This document shows, piece after piece, positions 9,774 through 17,990 of a stretch of DNA of 64,000 nucleotides (position 1 is the first letter of the stretch; every line of letters starts with the position of its first letter). Origin of the DNA: Paenibacillus radicis (ex Xue et al. 2023) (GTDB taxonomy: Bacteria; Bacillota; Bacilli; Paenibacillales; NBRC-103111); NCBI RefSeq assembly GCF_024722015.1, contig NZ_JANQBD010000020.1:111187-175186 (forward strand), written 5' to 3'. The position numbers and the translations under genes are program-made. A model generated the notes under the pieces. That model was not told the origin of the DNA, made no database searches, and saw only the letters and a list, made by a program, of their open reading frames with translations.

Positions 9774-10181
9774 GTGGTAACCCAAGAATTTGCTAAGCTA
9801 TGGTGGAAGCTGTCCAAGGATCTTCATACCCATATGGATGCGGAGCTTGCCCCGTCCTTAACTGAAGGGCAGCTAACGGTTTTAGAATTGCTTTTGAACC
9901 GGGATCGAATGAAGCCTTCAGATTTTATCGAATTTCTAGCAACAACCCCTGCTGCGATTACTACACTATTGGATCGGATGGAAAAGGCGAATCTGGTTAC
10001 ACGGGAGCGGGATGAGAAGGATCGCCGTATCGTATGGGTGCAGGTCTCGGAGAAGGGAAGAGCGGAATGCGAACGCGGAATGCAAATTCGTGAACGGTTT
10101 CTGCAAAGCTATTTGAGCCGAATATCTTCACATAATCAACAGCTGTTGGTTTATCTTCTCGGCAAGGTAGCGAATGCATGA
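9774..10181 (+). CDS. MarR family transcriptional regulator
   Basis: A 135-aa winged-helix dimeric regulator. The recognition region reads TPAAITTLLDRMEKANLVTRERDEKDRRIVW, with the typical DxRxxxV wing (residues about 60-88). It starts at GTG with AGGAGTGAT upstream. No obvious efflux or enzyme target is adjacent; folD, behind its own riboswitch and promoter, comes next. The ligand is unknown. Confidence 0.9.
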   Translation: MVTQEFAKLWWKLSKDLHTHMDAELAPSLTEGQLTVLELLLNRDRMKPSDFIEFLATTPAAITTLLDRMEKANLVTRERDEKDRRIVWVQVSEKGRAECERGMQIRERFLQSYLSRISSHNQQLLVYLLGKVANA

Positions 10182-10219
10182 TAGTGAGAGTTCAAAAAGT
10201 CGCTGAAAGTTTTTGAGGG

Positions 10220-10247
10220 TTGCTATTTTTCCAGATTAGGTTACAAT
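10220..10247 (+). promoter_or_regulatory. probable sigma-A promoter for folD leader
   Basis: TTGCTA (10220-10225), 16 bases, TACAAT (10242-10247). Transcription would begin just before the ZTP riboswitch. Confidence 0.6.
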
Positions 10248-10263
10248 TGTTTTTAACAAAGAA

Positions 10264-10336
10264 AGCTGTGTGTGACTGGCGGAACATGGGGAACCATGAG
10301 GGAGCACATAGGGTACAGAGCCGTACGCCTGGGCAA
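10264..10336 (+). ncRNA. ZTP (pfl) riboswitch upstream of folD
   Basis: The segment matches the conserved core of the pfl motif, the riboswitch sensing ZTP/ZMP, which signals 10-formyl-THF shortage. A GUGACUGGCG-like start is followed by a short hairpin (ATGG/CCAT around a GGAA loop) and GAGGGAGCACAT. After a linker comes the invariant 3' block CGCCTGGGCA at 10327-10336. A terminator follows at once and folD, a typical target, begins 62 bases later. ZTP binding should favour readthrough. Confidence 0.9.
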
Positions 10337-10366
10337 AGGTAAGGGAGCATATCCCTTGCCTTTTTC
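10337..10366 (+). terminator. intrinsic terminator of the ZTP riboswitch
   Basis: The stem GGTAAGGGA / TCCCTTGCC, with a short loop, is followed by TTTTTCTGTTCTT. It sits directly after the riboswitch 3' block and before folD. This is the expression platform. Confidence 0.85.
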
Positions 10367-10398
10367 TGTTCTTAATCGAGACGAAGGGTTGGGAGAAC

Positions 10399-11247
10399 AT
10401 GACAACAAAAAGCCTTATATTAGATGGAGCTCAAGTAGCGGATACCATAAAGGCACAATTGACTAAAAGGATTGAACAGCTGGCAGACAAAGGAGTTATC
10501 CCCTGCTTGGCGACAGTTATTGTAGGGGATGATCCTGCTTCTGAAACCTATGTGAGAATGAAAGGAAACGCATGCAAGAGGATTGGGATTGTATCGAGGC
10601 GGATTCAGCTTGCCAAGGATACCACTACGACACAACTGCTGGATGTTATTCAACAGCTCAATAATGATCCTCTTGTACATGGCATTTTATTGCAGCATCC
10701 GGTTCCATCCCATATTGACGAAAGAGCAGCCTTCGATACAATAAGCATCGATAAAGACGTAGACGGAGTTACGACGTTGGGTTTCGCTCAGACGGCATTT
10801 GGAATTGGGGCTTTTCCATCCTGCACGCCAGCAGCTATTGTAGCGATATTAGATGCATATAACATTTCTATCGAAGGCAAGCATGCTGTAGTTATCGGGA
10901 GGAGTCCAATCCTCGGCAAGCCTGTATCCCTAATGCTGTTGAACCGGAATGCAACGGTAACGATATGCCATTCCAAAACGCAGCATCTGGATCAGATCGT
11001 AAAGTCAGCGGATATCGTTGTTGCAGCAGTAGGCAGACCCAAATTTGTGCAAGGCGACTGGATTAAGCCTGGAGCTGTAGTCATGGATGCCGGTTACAAT
11101 AAAGGAAATATCGGTGATGTGGATTATGATGCATGCTTGCGGCATGCAAGTGCGATTACACCGGTACCGGCAGGTGTAGGACCCGTAACTATCGCAATGC
11201 TGCTTAAGCATACCGTTGATGCAGCCGAGAGGACCCGTATCCTATAA
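10399..11247 (+). CDS. folD: methylene-THF dehydrogenase/cyclohydrolase
   Basis: The 282-aa bifunctional enzyme of one-carbon metabolism that converts 5,10-methylene-THF to 10-formyl-THF with NADP. Recognisable are YVRMKGNACKRIGI (the YxxxK active-site lysine), VHGILLQHPVPSHI, the DKDVDG block and the nucleotide-binding GRSPILGKPVSLMLL. The closing signature is PVPAGVGPVTIAMLLKHT. Length is normal. The ZTP riboswitch upstream ties its expression to formyl-folate demand in purine synthesis. Confidence 0.97.
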   Translation: MTTKSLILDGAQVADTIKAQLTKRIEQLADKGVIPCLATVIVGDDPASETYVRMKGNACKRIGIVSRRIQLAKDTTTTQLLDVIQQLNNDPLVHGILLQHPVPSHIDERAAFDTISIDKDVDGVTTLGFAQTAFGIGAFPSCTPAAIVAILDAYNISIEGKHAVVIGRSPILGKPVSLMLLNRNATVTICHSKTQHLDQIVKSADIVVAAVGRPKFVQGDWIKPGAVVMDAGYNKGNIGDVDYDACLRHASAITPVPAGVGPVTIAMLLKHTVDAAERTRIL

Positions 11248-11383
11248 TAAGGATGTATACAGAAAAGCATGAGGAGCAGCCTTAAATCGTGAGAGAGGTT
11301 GATATCATAAGCCAAACTTTAAAAAGTGAGGTATAATTGAACTCGATGATTTATAGGGATCTTTTTTTATAGGAGGGGAATCC

Positions 11384-12130
11384 GTGAGCGAGATCGCGAT
11401 TCTAGAGCTGGATTGCTTACAGAAATCCATTTTCCAAGAAAAACCGAGAACCTTGTTTCAGGGGATTACTGCGAGGATTGAGGAGCCTTCAATAATCGCA
11501 GTGCTAGGAGTCTCCGGGCAAGGGAAAAGCACGCTGCTGCGCATCCTGGGCAGGCTGGATACAGCAGATGCGGGGACGGTAAGTTATCGTGGCCGACTTT
11601 CCAGCATATGGCGTCCTCATGCTTGGAGAATGAAGGTGAGCTATGTGGCTCAGCTATCGGTTATGCTTTCGGGTAGTGTGGAGGATAATTTGCGAGCAGC
11701 AAGCTTTATCCATATCCAGCCGTTTGATAATCAACTGGCAGTAGAACTGATGGGCAAGGTAGGACTTGGCAGCATGGATTGGAATAAACAAGCAGCCGAT
11801 CTTTCCGGTGGTGAGAAGCAAAGGGTTGCATTGGTACGATCCATGCTGCTAAGGCCGGAAGTGCTTCTATTGGATGAAATCACAGCTTCTCTTGATTTGC
11901 ATAGTAAGATAGCGGTTCAAGAGCTGTTAATGGAATGGCAAAGAAAAGAAGAAAGCACGATTATCTGGGTAACACATGATTTGGAGCAAGCGCGACTAAC
12001 GAGCGATCGCGTTTGGTTCATGGGAGAGCAAACATTGCTGGAGCAGAAGGATACCGTTGATTTCTTTACGAGCCCGGAATCTGAGATTGCCCGCCAGTTT
12101 TTGCAAATTACGCGGGAGGAAGCTAATTAA
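11384..12130 (+). CDS. FetA-like ABC transporter ATP-binding protein
   Basis: A 248-aa ATPase with Walker A GVSGQGKST, signature LSGGEKQRVALVRSMLL, Walker B VLLLDEITASLD and H-loop THD. The downstream permease belongs to the FetB/YbbM family, and the ATPase has the matching short architecture, so together they should form a FetAB metal exporter at the cytoplasmic membrane. GTG start behind AGGAGGGG. A TATAAT box lies at 11332-11337, about 46 bases upstream. Iron export is the role shown for the E. coli pair; here it is inference. Confidence 0.85.
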   Translation: MSEIAILELDCLQKSIFQEKPRTLFQGITARIEEPSIIAVLGVSGQGKSTLLRILGRLDTADAGTVSYRGRLSSIWRPHAWRMKVSYVAQLSVMLSGSVEDNLRAASFIHIQPFDNQLAVELMGKVGLGSMDWNKQAADLSGGEKQRVALVRSMLLRPEVLLLDEITASLDLHSKIAVQELLMEWQRKEESTIIWVTHDLEQARLTSDRVWFMGEQTLLEQKDTVDFFTSPESEIARQFLQITREEAN

Positions 12131-12132
12131 TT

Positions 12133-12885
12133 ATGTCCAATCTTGCGTTAGGCTTTACTCTTGTTTTTATCGTTATTACAATTCTTGTATCCATGTGGCA
12201 GAAGCTGGGGTTAGAAAAAGATATTATTATAGGGACGATTCGTTCAGCCGTTCAATTATTGCTTGTAGGGTATTTGCTGCAGTTTGTTTTTAATGCTAAC
12301 CATCCGGCATTTTTAATCCTTATTTTATGTGCCATGATTATTATTGCAGCTTGGAATGCAAGCCATCGGGCAAAAGGAGTTTCAGGCATCCGATGGCGGA
12401 TCATTCTGGCTATAGGGATCACAGAAGGGCTAACGATGGGACTGCTGCTGACACTGGGTATTATTGATCCGACTCCTCAATATATCATACCTGTGAGCGG
12501 CATTATCATTGGCAACGCTATGGTTGTATCCGGTTTATACTTGAACCAAATGAAACGGGAGATCCAAACTTCGAGGGGGCAGATTGAGACTTTGCTTTCG
12601 CTTGGAGCGACAATGCGTCAGGCTATTCAAGAATCGTTAAAACGCTCTGTGAAGGCAAGCATGATCCCAACTATCGATGGAATGAAGACAATGGGTCTTG
12701 TACAGCTGCCAGGAATGATGACGGGGATGATTGTAGCAGGAGCCAATCCGGTAGAAGCGGTGCGTTATCAGGTACTCATTGTATTTACGATTATTGCAGC
12801 AGCGGCGTTGTCAAGTATTGTCCTCAGCATGATCAGCTATAAGCTGTGGTTTACGAGTGATGAGCAGCTGCGTTCAACGGTATAA
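12133..12885 (+). CDS. fetB: FetB-family metal export permease
   Basis: A 250-aa multispan protein (about seven hydrophobic segments) of the UPF0014/FetB family. Visible family blocks are IRSAVQLLLVGYLL near residue 36, GIIIGNAMVVSGLYLNQ near 130, LSLGATMRQAI and QLPGMMTGMIVAGANPVEAVRYQ near 190. The ATG is two bases after the ATPase stop, with GGGAGGAAG inside the ATPase end, so the genes are coupled. It is likely to lower intracellular iron or another divalent metal. Confidence 0.88.
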   Translation: MSNLALGFTLVFIVITILVSMWQKLGLEKDIIIGTIRSAVQLLLVGYLLQFVFNANHPAFLILILCAMIIIAAWNASHRAKGVSGIRWRIILAIGITEGLTMGLLLTLGIIDPTPQYIIPVSGIIIGNAMVVSGLYLNQMKREIQTSRGQIETLLSLGATMRQAIQESLKRSVKASMIPTIDGMKTMGLVQLPGMMTGMIVAGANPVEAVRYQVLIVFTIIAAAALSSIVLSMISYKLWFTSDEQLRSTV

Positions 12886-12910
12886 ATACAACGGCTTTCA
12901 ATGAAACATA

Positions 12911-12938
12911 AAAAAACGACCGCTTATAAGCGATCGTT
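12911..12938 (-). terminator. terminator overlapping the stop codon of the RluA-type gene
   Basis: Read on the minus strand, AACGA-T-CGCTTA pairs with TAAGCG-G-TCGTT and is followed by TTTTTT. The symmetric stem spans 12915-12938. The stop codon (12924-12926) lies inside the stem at its centre. Confidence 0.7.
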
Positions 12939-13622
12939 CCACATTATCCAAGGAAATGCTGCAGGAGGCGTTGAGGTAAAGCTCAGCGTCTCTTTTGTAA
13001 CCGGGTGCTCAAAGCTGAGCTCGGTTGACCATAAAGCGATTTGCTGACCGGGCTTGGTTAGATGCGCTCCATAGCGCTGATCTCCGACCAAGGGACAGCC
13101 AATGGTTGCGAATTGGACACGGATTTGATGCGATCTGCCGGTATGCAGCTCGATGTTGACGAGTGAGAGTCCATCCATATGGTCTATCACTCGGTAATCC
13201 AATATGGCTTCTTTGGCTCCTGGTTTGCCGGGAGGTACAGCGGATACCATATTGGTTTTAGTATCCTTAAGCAAATAATGGGTCAATGTACCGAATGGCT
13301 GTTTAGGCTTTCCGTTGATGACCGCTGTATAATGCTTGCGGATCGTACGTGTCCTAACCGCATCAGAGAGTCGGGATGCGGCCTTCGAGGTTTTGGCGAA
13401 CACCATGACGCCGCCGACAGGCCGATCTAACCGGTGAACCAACCCCAAGTATACGTTGCCCGGCTTGTTATGCCGATGCTTGAGATCCTGCTTGATCATG
13501 GTAAGAAGATCAGGATCGTGGGAATCGTCCTCCTGTGTCGGCACGTTCACCGGCTTGACGATCACTATGACATGATTGTCCTCGTATAGAACAGGGATGG
13601 AGGGAAGAGCGGCTTGCGCCAT
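12924..13622 (-). CDS. RluA-family pseudouridine synthase
   Basis: A 232-aa RNA pseudouridine synthase of the RluA/RluD group. The catalytic motif HRLDRPVGGVMVFAKT contains the nucleophilic Asp (about residue 66). Later blocks are RKHYTAVI, the LHTGRSHQIRVQFA motif and GCPLVGDQRYG. There is no N-terminal S4 domain, so it is the short form. The target RNA position cannot be read from sequence. It starts three bases after the stop of the upstream methyltransferase, so the two RNA-modification genes form an operon. Confidence 0.92.
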   Translation of the reverse strand: MAQAALPSIPVLYEDNHVIVIVKPVNVPTQEDDSHDPDLLTMIKQDLKHRHNKPGNVYLGLVHRLDRPVGGVMVFAKTSKAASRLSDAVRTRTIRKHYTAVINGKPKQPFGTLTHYLLKDTKTNMVSAVPPGKPGAKEAILDYRVIDHMDGLSLVNIELHTGRSHQIRVQFATIGCPLVGDQRYGAHLTKPGQQIALWSTELSFEHPVTKETLSFTSTPPAAFPWIMWNDRL

Positions 13623-13625
13623 TGG

Positions 13626-14489
13626 CTACGCCTCCCAGCGGCCCAGGATGCCGCAGGGCAGCATCAGCTTCGAAGCCGTAATCGGCAGCCCGATTTCTCC
13701 GCAGGTTATATTGCCGCCATATTTGTTGCCAAGCGACAAAGCTAAAATGTTTTTCAATACCGTCGCGGAAATGCCGGTCGTATACGAGTTAATAAGGAAA
13801 AACAACGGACGGTCCGACATGATTTGCATACATGATTCTACAAATGGGAACAGGTTCGTTTCAAGCTTCCAGGTTTCACCGTTCGGTCCGCGGCCGTAAG
13901 AGGGAGGGTCCATAATGATAGCATCGTACTGGCTTCCCCGGCGCTGCTCTCGCTGTACGAACTTAAATACATCATCTGTAATGAATCTCACCGGACGGTC
14001 TCCCAGACCGGATAATTGAACATTCTCCTTGGCCCATTGCACGACTCCTTTGGATGCGTCCACATGACACACCTCGGCTCCGGCATAGGCGCAGGCGACA
14101 GAAGCTCCACCTGTATAAGCAAATAGATTCAGGACACGGATCTTGCGTCCCGCTCCTTGAATTTTATCAATCATCCATTTCCAGTTAGCTGCTTGCTCAG
14201 GGAATAATCCTGTATGCTTGAAGCTGGTTGGCTTAATATGAAATGATAATTTATCGTAGGCGATGGTCCAGCGTTCCGGGATTTGCTTCTTATAGTCCCA
14301 TTCTCCGCCGCCGCTGGAGCTCCTATGGTAATGGGCATCTGGATTTTTCCACAATCCGCTCTCTTTGGCTAGCGGCCAAATGATCTGTGGATCCGGTCTG
14401 CGCAATATGATGTCGCCCCAGCGCTCCAGCTTTTCTCCTTCGCCAGTATCAATAACCTCGTAATCTTTCCAATCGTGTGCTGCAAACAT
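13626..14489 (-). CDS. class I SAM-dependent RNA methyltransferase, RlmI/RlmK-like
   Basis: A 287-aa Rossmann-fold methyltransferase. Motif I is VLNLFAYTGGASVACAYAGAEVCHVD, and the catalytic NPPY-like motif IV is DPPSYGRGPNGE, as in the RlmI/RlmK (COG1092) group that makes m5C/m7G in 23S rRNA. The PUA domain of RlmI is missing, and the N terminus is unlike it. The substrate is therefore open. Translationally linked to the pseudouridine synthase downstream, which supports an rRNA substrate. Confidence 0.85.
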   Translation of the reverse strand: MFAAHDWKDYEVIDTGEGEKLERWGDIILRRPDPQIIWPLAKESGLWKNPDAHYHRSSSGGGEWDYKKQIPERWTIAYDKLSFHIKPTSFKHTGLFPEQAANWKWMIDKIQGAGRKIRVLNLFAYTGGASVACAYAGAEVCHVDASKGVVQWAKENVQLSGLGDRPVRFITDDVFKFVQREQRRGSQYDAIIMDPPSYGRGPNGETWKLETNLFPFVESCMQIMSDRPLFFLINSYTTGISATVLKNILALSLGNKYGGNITCGEIGLPITASKLMLPCGILGRWEA

Positions 14490-14643
14490 GACGTTACCTT
14501 CTTTCTATCATTTTCCGAAATTCCATACTTGACAATCCTATCTATTGTACACGAATTTATATCGAGAAAAAAGGAGTAAACAAATTTGCAATGGAAACTT
14601 CATTTTTGTCTATACTAGATAGTATTTTACAATAATCTTAATA

Positions 14644-14667
14644 CAAAAAGACTGGAGTCGCCTCCAG
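14644..14667 (-). terminator. terminator of the PpiC foldase gene
   Basis: On the minus strand CTGGAG-GCGA-CTCCAG is followed by TCTTTTTG. It lies 19 bases after the stop of the foldase gene. Confidence 0.8.
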
Positions 14668-14685
14668 CCTCTGAGTAGAACCTTA

Positions 14686-15804
14686 TTATTTAGTTAGATC
14701 GATGCTCTCGATAAGTCCTGGCAGCTCATTTGTGGAGAACTGCTGGAAGCTTGAGTTGATCAGTCTCTTTTTGATGCTATCCGGAGCTTGTACATAAGGG
14801 GTGTAGCCACGTGATTCTACGCGCATGATATGGTAGCCGAATTGTGTTTTAACGGGCTCGCTAATCGTTTTTACTGGCAATTCAATCGCTGCCTTCTTAA
14901 ATTCAGGGACCCATTCGCTTACAGCAGCATTTTCGTAATAACCGCCATTTGACTTGGAGCCCTCATCCTCTGAGTACTCTCTGGCTACAGCGGCAAAATC
15001 AGCGCCGCCCTTAAGCTTCTCCTGTACTTCCTTCACTTTCTTGTCCACTTCTTCTGCAGGACGTGTTGCACCTTGTTCATCTCTGAAATTGATTAGGATG
15101 TGGCTGACAGAGGCCGCTATATAGTCCGTGTTGTTGTTGCTTACTTCCTTATCGTACATAACCTTGGCAGGAACCGCCAATGCTTTCTGCGAACCAATCA
15201 CATTATCAAGATAATCGCGCAGATCCTCTTCAGTCAGGTTTAATTTGGCTAGAAAGGCTGCTGAGCCCTGGTCGCCGCTAATTTCTTCAATATATCCCTT
15301 TAAGCTGTTGAACTGCTTGGTTACAGCCTTAGGAAGCAATTCTTTATCCTCACTGGTCATTCGGCCGTACAAAATCTTGCTTGCAACAAATTGTTTGAGC
15401 AGGGAAGTTTTATAGTTAATATCAGCATTCGCCGATATATCCTGTTGATTAAGCAGACTTATAATATTCATATACTTCTCAAAATCGCCAAGTGTAACCT
15501 GCCCGTCTTTATAAACGGCAACGATACTGCTTAAATCGACTTTGCGACCTACATAAATGGTTTCATTGTCGCCGTCCCAAGTTACTTCCTTACCCAGTGC
15601 TTCGCTTACAAAGCGTAGCGGAACATAAGTGGTACCGTTATAGATAAAGCTATCATCCGCCGGTTTTTTCTGTTGACCATCAAACATATATTTGATGTTT
15701 TTGAAATATACTTCAATTTGTGTCCCGCTGGCATATGCTATCGACCCTGTCATCATAACACCAATCGACAAGCCCAGTACGAGTCCTTTTAACTTATCAT
15801 TCAT
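14686..15804 (-). CDS. secreted PpiC-type peptidyl-prolyl isomerase with stalk domain
   Basis: A 372-aa exported foldase. A signal peptide (about residues 1-25, ending at A-Y-A-S-G) is followed by a copper-amine-oxidase N-terminal-like domain (YNGTTYVPLRFVSEALG, VTWDGDNETIYV), common in Paenibacillus surface proteins. Then come a helical SurA/PrsA-like N region (about 100-200) and one parvulin domain (about 235-345: SHILI, YSEDEGSKSNGG, PVKTQFGYHIM). No lipobox Cys is present, unlike PrsA. It probably folds secreted proteins at the wall. The combination of stalk domain and parvulin is typical of this genus from memory. Confidence 0.88.
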   Translation of the reverse strand: MNDKLKGLVLGLSIGVMMTGSIAYASGTQIEVYFKNIKYMFDGQQKKPADDSFIYNGTTYVPLRFVSEALGKEVTWDGDNETIYVGRKVDLSSIVAVYKDGQVTLGDFEKYMNIISLLNQQDISANADINYKTSLLKQFVASKILYGRMTSEDKELLPKAVTKQFNSLKGYIEEISGDQGSAAFLAKLNLTEEDLRDYLDNVIGSQKALAVPAKVMYDKEVSNNNTDYIAASVSHILINFRDEQGATRPAEEVDKKVKEVQEKLKGGADFAAVAREYSEDEGSKSNGGYYENAAVSEWVPEFKKAAIELPVKTISEPVKTQFGYHIMRVESRGYTPYVQAPDSIKKRLINSSFQQFSTNELPGLIESIDLTK

Positions 15805-16041
15805 ATCTTATTTATCCACCTTTCTTTTCTCCAGTGTGCTCTGTGGTTGTACGGTATAAAAGCACACTTAATATATATTCCTCTTCAATCGACAAATTCC
15901 TGCTTTTTTTGGTTAAAAGGATATTAGGCCAGCTGGCCGGATGTCGATTAATAAGAAAAAGTATATTTAGTCAAAAGAGAGGATTTTGGAAGCTGATGTA
16001 GTATTTGTCTTAAAGAAACAGAAAAATTAAACAATAAGGGG

Positions 16042-17985
16042 ATGGATGACTTTATGATGGATTTATTCCCCGGTCCGGAAGATCTATTCTTGTTTCACGA
16101 GGGCAGCTTGTTTAAGAGCTACCGGGTGCTTGGAGCACACTTTGCGAAACTTGAAGACACCTTGGGGGTTCGGTTTGCTGTTTGGGCGCCGCACGCAAGG
16201 GAAGTACGGGTTATTGGTGATTTTAACAACTGGGATGGCAGCGGATATGCAATGAGCAGGGCGAGCACTTGGGGTGTATGGAGTTTGTTTATTCCTAATG
16301 TGCGGGAAGGCGATTATTACAAGTACGAAATTGTTACACAGCATGGAACTCTGGTTCTGAAGGCAGATCCCTATGCATTTTACTCGGAATTGAAGCCGGG
16401 GACTGCCTCACGAGTGTATGCACTCGAAGGCTACGAATGGAATGATCAGGAATGGGAAGGAAGAAAAAGCGCCAATTCCTCCTACAACAGGCCGATGAAC
16501 ATCTACGAAATACACATGGGAACCTGGAAAAAGAAGCCCGATGGTGAGTATTATACATACCGCGAGCTCGCTGATGAATTGGTCGATTATGTAGCCGGCA
16601 TGGGTTATACCCACGTAGAGCTGCTGCCCCTAGCGGAGCATCCGTATGATCGGTCATGGGGCTACCAGGCTACAGGCTACTATTCTGTAACGAGCCGCTT
16701 TGGTACACCGAAGGACTTTATGTACTTTGTGGACCGCTGCCATCAGGCTGGAATTGCAGTAATAATGGATTGGGTTCCAGGCCATTTTGTGAAGGATGAT
16801 CATGGTTTAAGGCAATTCGACGGGCAGCCCTTATATGAGCATAAGGATCCTCGGCATGCAGAGAAGCCGGAGTGGGGAACGCTTGCCTTTGATTTTTCCA
16901 AGCCTGAAGTCATCAGCTTTCTAATTTCAAATGCATTGTTTTGGATGGAAATGTATCATATTGATGGACTTCGGGTCGATGCAGTTGCAAGCCTACTTTA
17001 CTTGAATTTCGGGAAGCCGCAGGATCAGTGGATCAAGAATGCGCATGGAGGGGACGAGAACCCCGAGGCGATAGCCTTCATTAAGAAGCTGAACCACACG
17101 GTGTTTGCCCATTATCCTCATGCTTTAATGATGGCGGAGGATTCAACGGATTGGCCAATGGTTACTTCACCGGTGTACGCAGGTGGGCTTGGCTTTAACT
17201 ACAAATGGAATATGGGCTGGATGAACGATATGCTGAAGTATATGGAGCTGGATCCGTATTTCAGGCGCGGCAGCCACAATTTATTGACATTTTCATTCAT
17301 GTACACCTTCTCCGAAAATTATGTACTGCCCCTATCTCACGATGAGGTTGTGCATGGCAAGAAATCGCTGCTCAACAAAATGCCGGGGGATTATTGGCAG
17401 AAGTTCGCAAATTTACGCGCTCTATACGGTTATATGATGGCCCATCCGGGTAAGAAGCTGCTGTTCATGGGCAGTGAGTTCGGCCAGTTTGATGAATGGA
17501 AGGATCTGGAGGACCTCGATTGGGAGATGCTGGAGTATGATAGCCACCGAACGATGCACCAGTATGTCCGGGATTTAAATCACTTCTATTTACAAGAGAA
17601 ATCGCTATGGGAGCTGGATCATCAGTCTGAAGGCTTCTCATGGATCGATCCCCACGATAATAATCAGAGTATTGTTACATTTATGAGAAAGTCCAAGGAT
17701 CCTGAAGATTTTTTGATTATATTATGTAATTTCACCCCTGTCACACACAGTCAGTATCGGATAGGCGTCCCATTTGCCGGTGAATATTTAGAGTGCTTTA
17801 ACAGCGATATGCCTCAATATGGCGGCTCTAATCAGTTCAATAATGGAAAATTGAAGACACAAACCGTTTCTTGGCATTATCAACCGTATAGTTTGCAGCT
17901 AACGATTCCTCCGCTTGCAACCATTGTGTTAAAGCCTGTCAAGATCCAACATCTTATACACACTAAAAGAATAGGAAGGGGTTAG
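16042..17985 (+). CDS. glgB: 1,4-alpha-glucan branching enzyme
   Basis: A 647-aa GH13 branching enzyme that forms alpha-1,6 branches in glycogen. It has an N-terminal CBM48 domain (FAVWAPHAREVRVIGDFNNWDG, about residues 44-66) and a catalytic barrel with WVPGHF, nucleophile Asp313 in GLRVDAV, acid/base Glu366 in MAEDST, and LSHDEVVHGK. A C-terminal all-beta domain closes it. AAGGGG lies directly against ATG 16042, so ATG 16054 or 16057 may be the true start; the difference is a few residues. First gene of glgBCDA. Confidence 0.96.
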   Translation: MDDFMMDLFPGPEDLFLFHEGSLFKSYRVLGAHFAKLEDTLGVRFAVWAPHAREVRVIGDFNNWDGSGYAMSRASTWGVWSLFIPNVREGDYYKYEIVTQHGTLVLKADPYAFYSELKPGTASRVYALEGYEWNDQEWEGRKSANSSYNRPMNIYEIHMGTWKKKPDGEYYTYRELADELVDYVAGMGYTHVELLPLAEHPYDRSWGYQATGYYSVTSRFGTPKDFMYFVDRCHQAGIAVIMDWVPGHFVKDDHGLRQFDGQPLYEHKDPRHAEKPEWGTLAFDFSKPEVISFLISNALFWMEMYHIDGLRVDAVASLLYLNFGKPQDQWIKNAHGGDENPEAIAFIKKLNHTVFAHYPHALMMAEDSTDWPMVTSPVYAGGLGFNYKWNMGWMNDMLKYMELDPYFRRGSHNLLTFSFMYTFSENYVLPLSHDEVVHGKKSLLNKMPGDYWQKFANLRALYGYMMAHPGKKLLFMGSEFGQFDEWKDLEDLDWEMLEYDSHRTMHQYVRDLNHFYLQEKSLWELDHQSEGFSWIDPHDNNQSIVTFMRKSKDPEDFLIILCNFTPVTHSQYRIGVPFAGEYLECFNSDMPQYGGSNQFNNGKLKTQTVSWHYQPYSLQLTIPPLATIVLKPVKIQHLIHTKRIGRG

Positions 17986-17990
17986 TGCCG

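Noticed and set aside
10272..10466. 64-codon frame across the folD leader
   Set aside because: It runs through the ZTP riboswitch and its terminator and enters folD out of frame.
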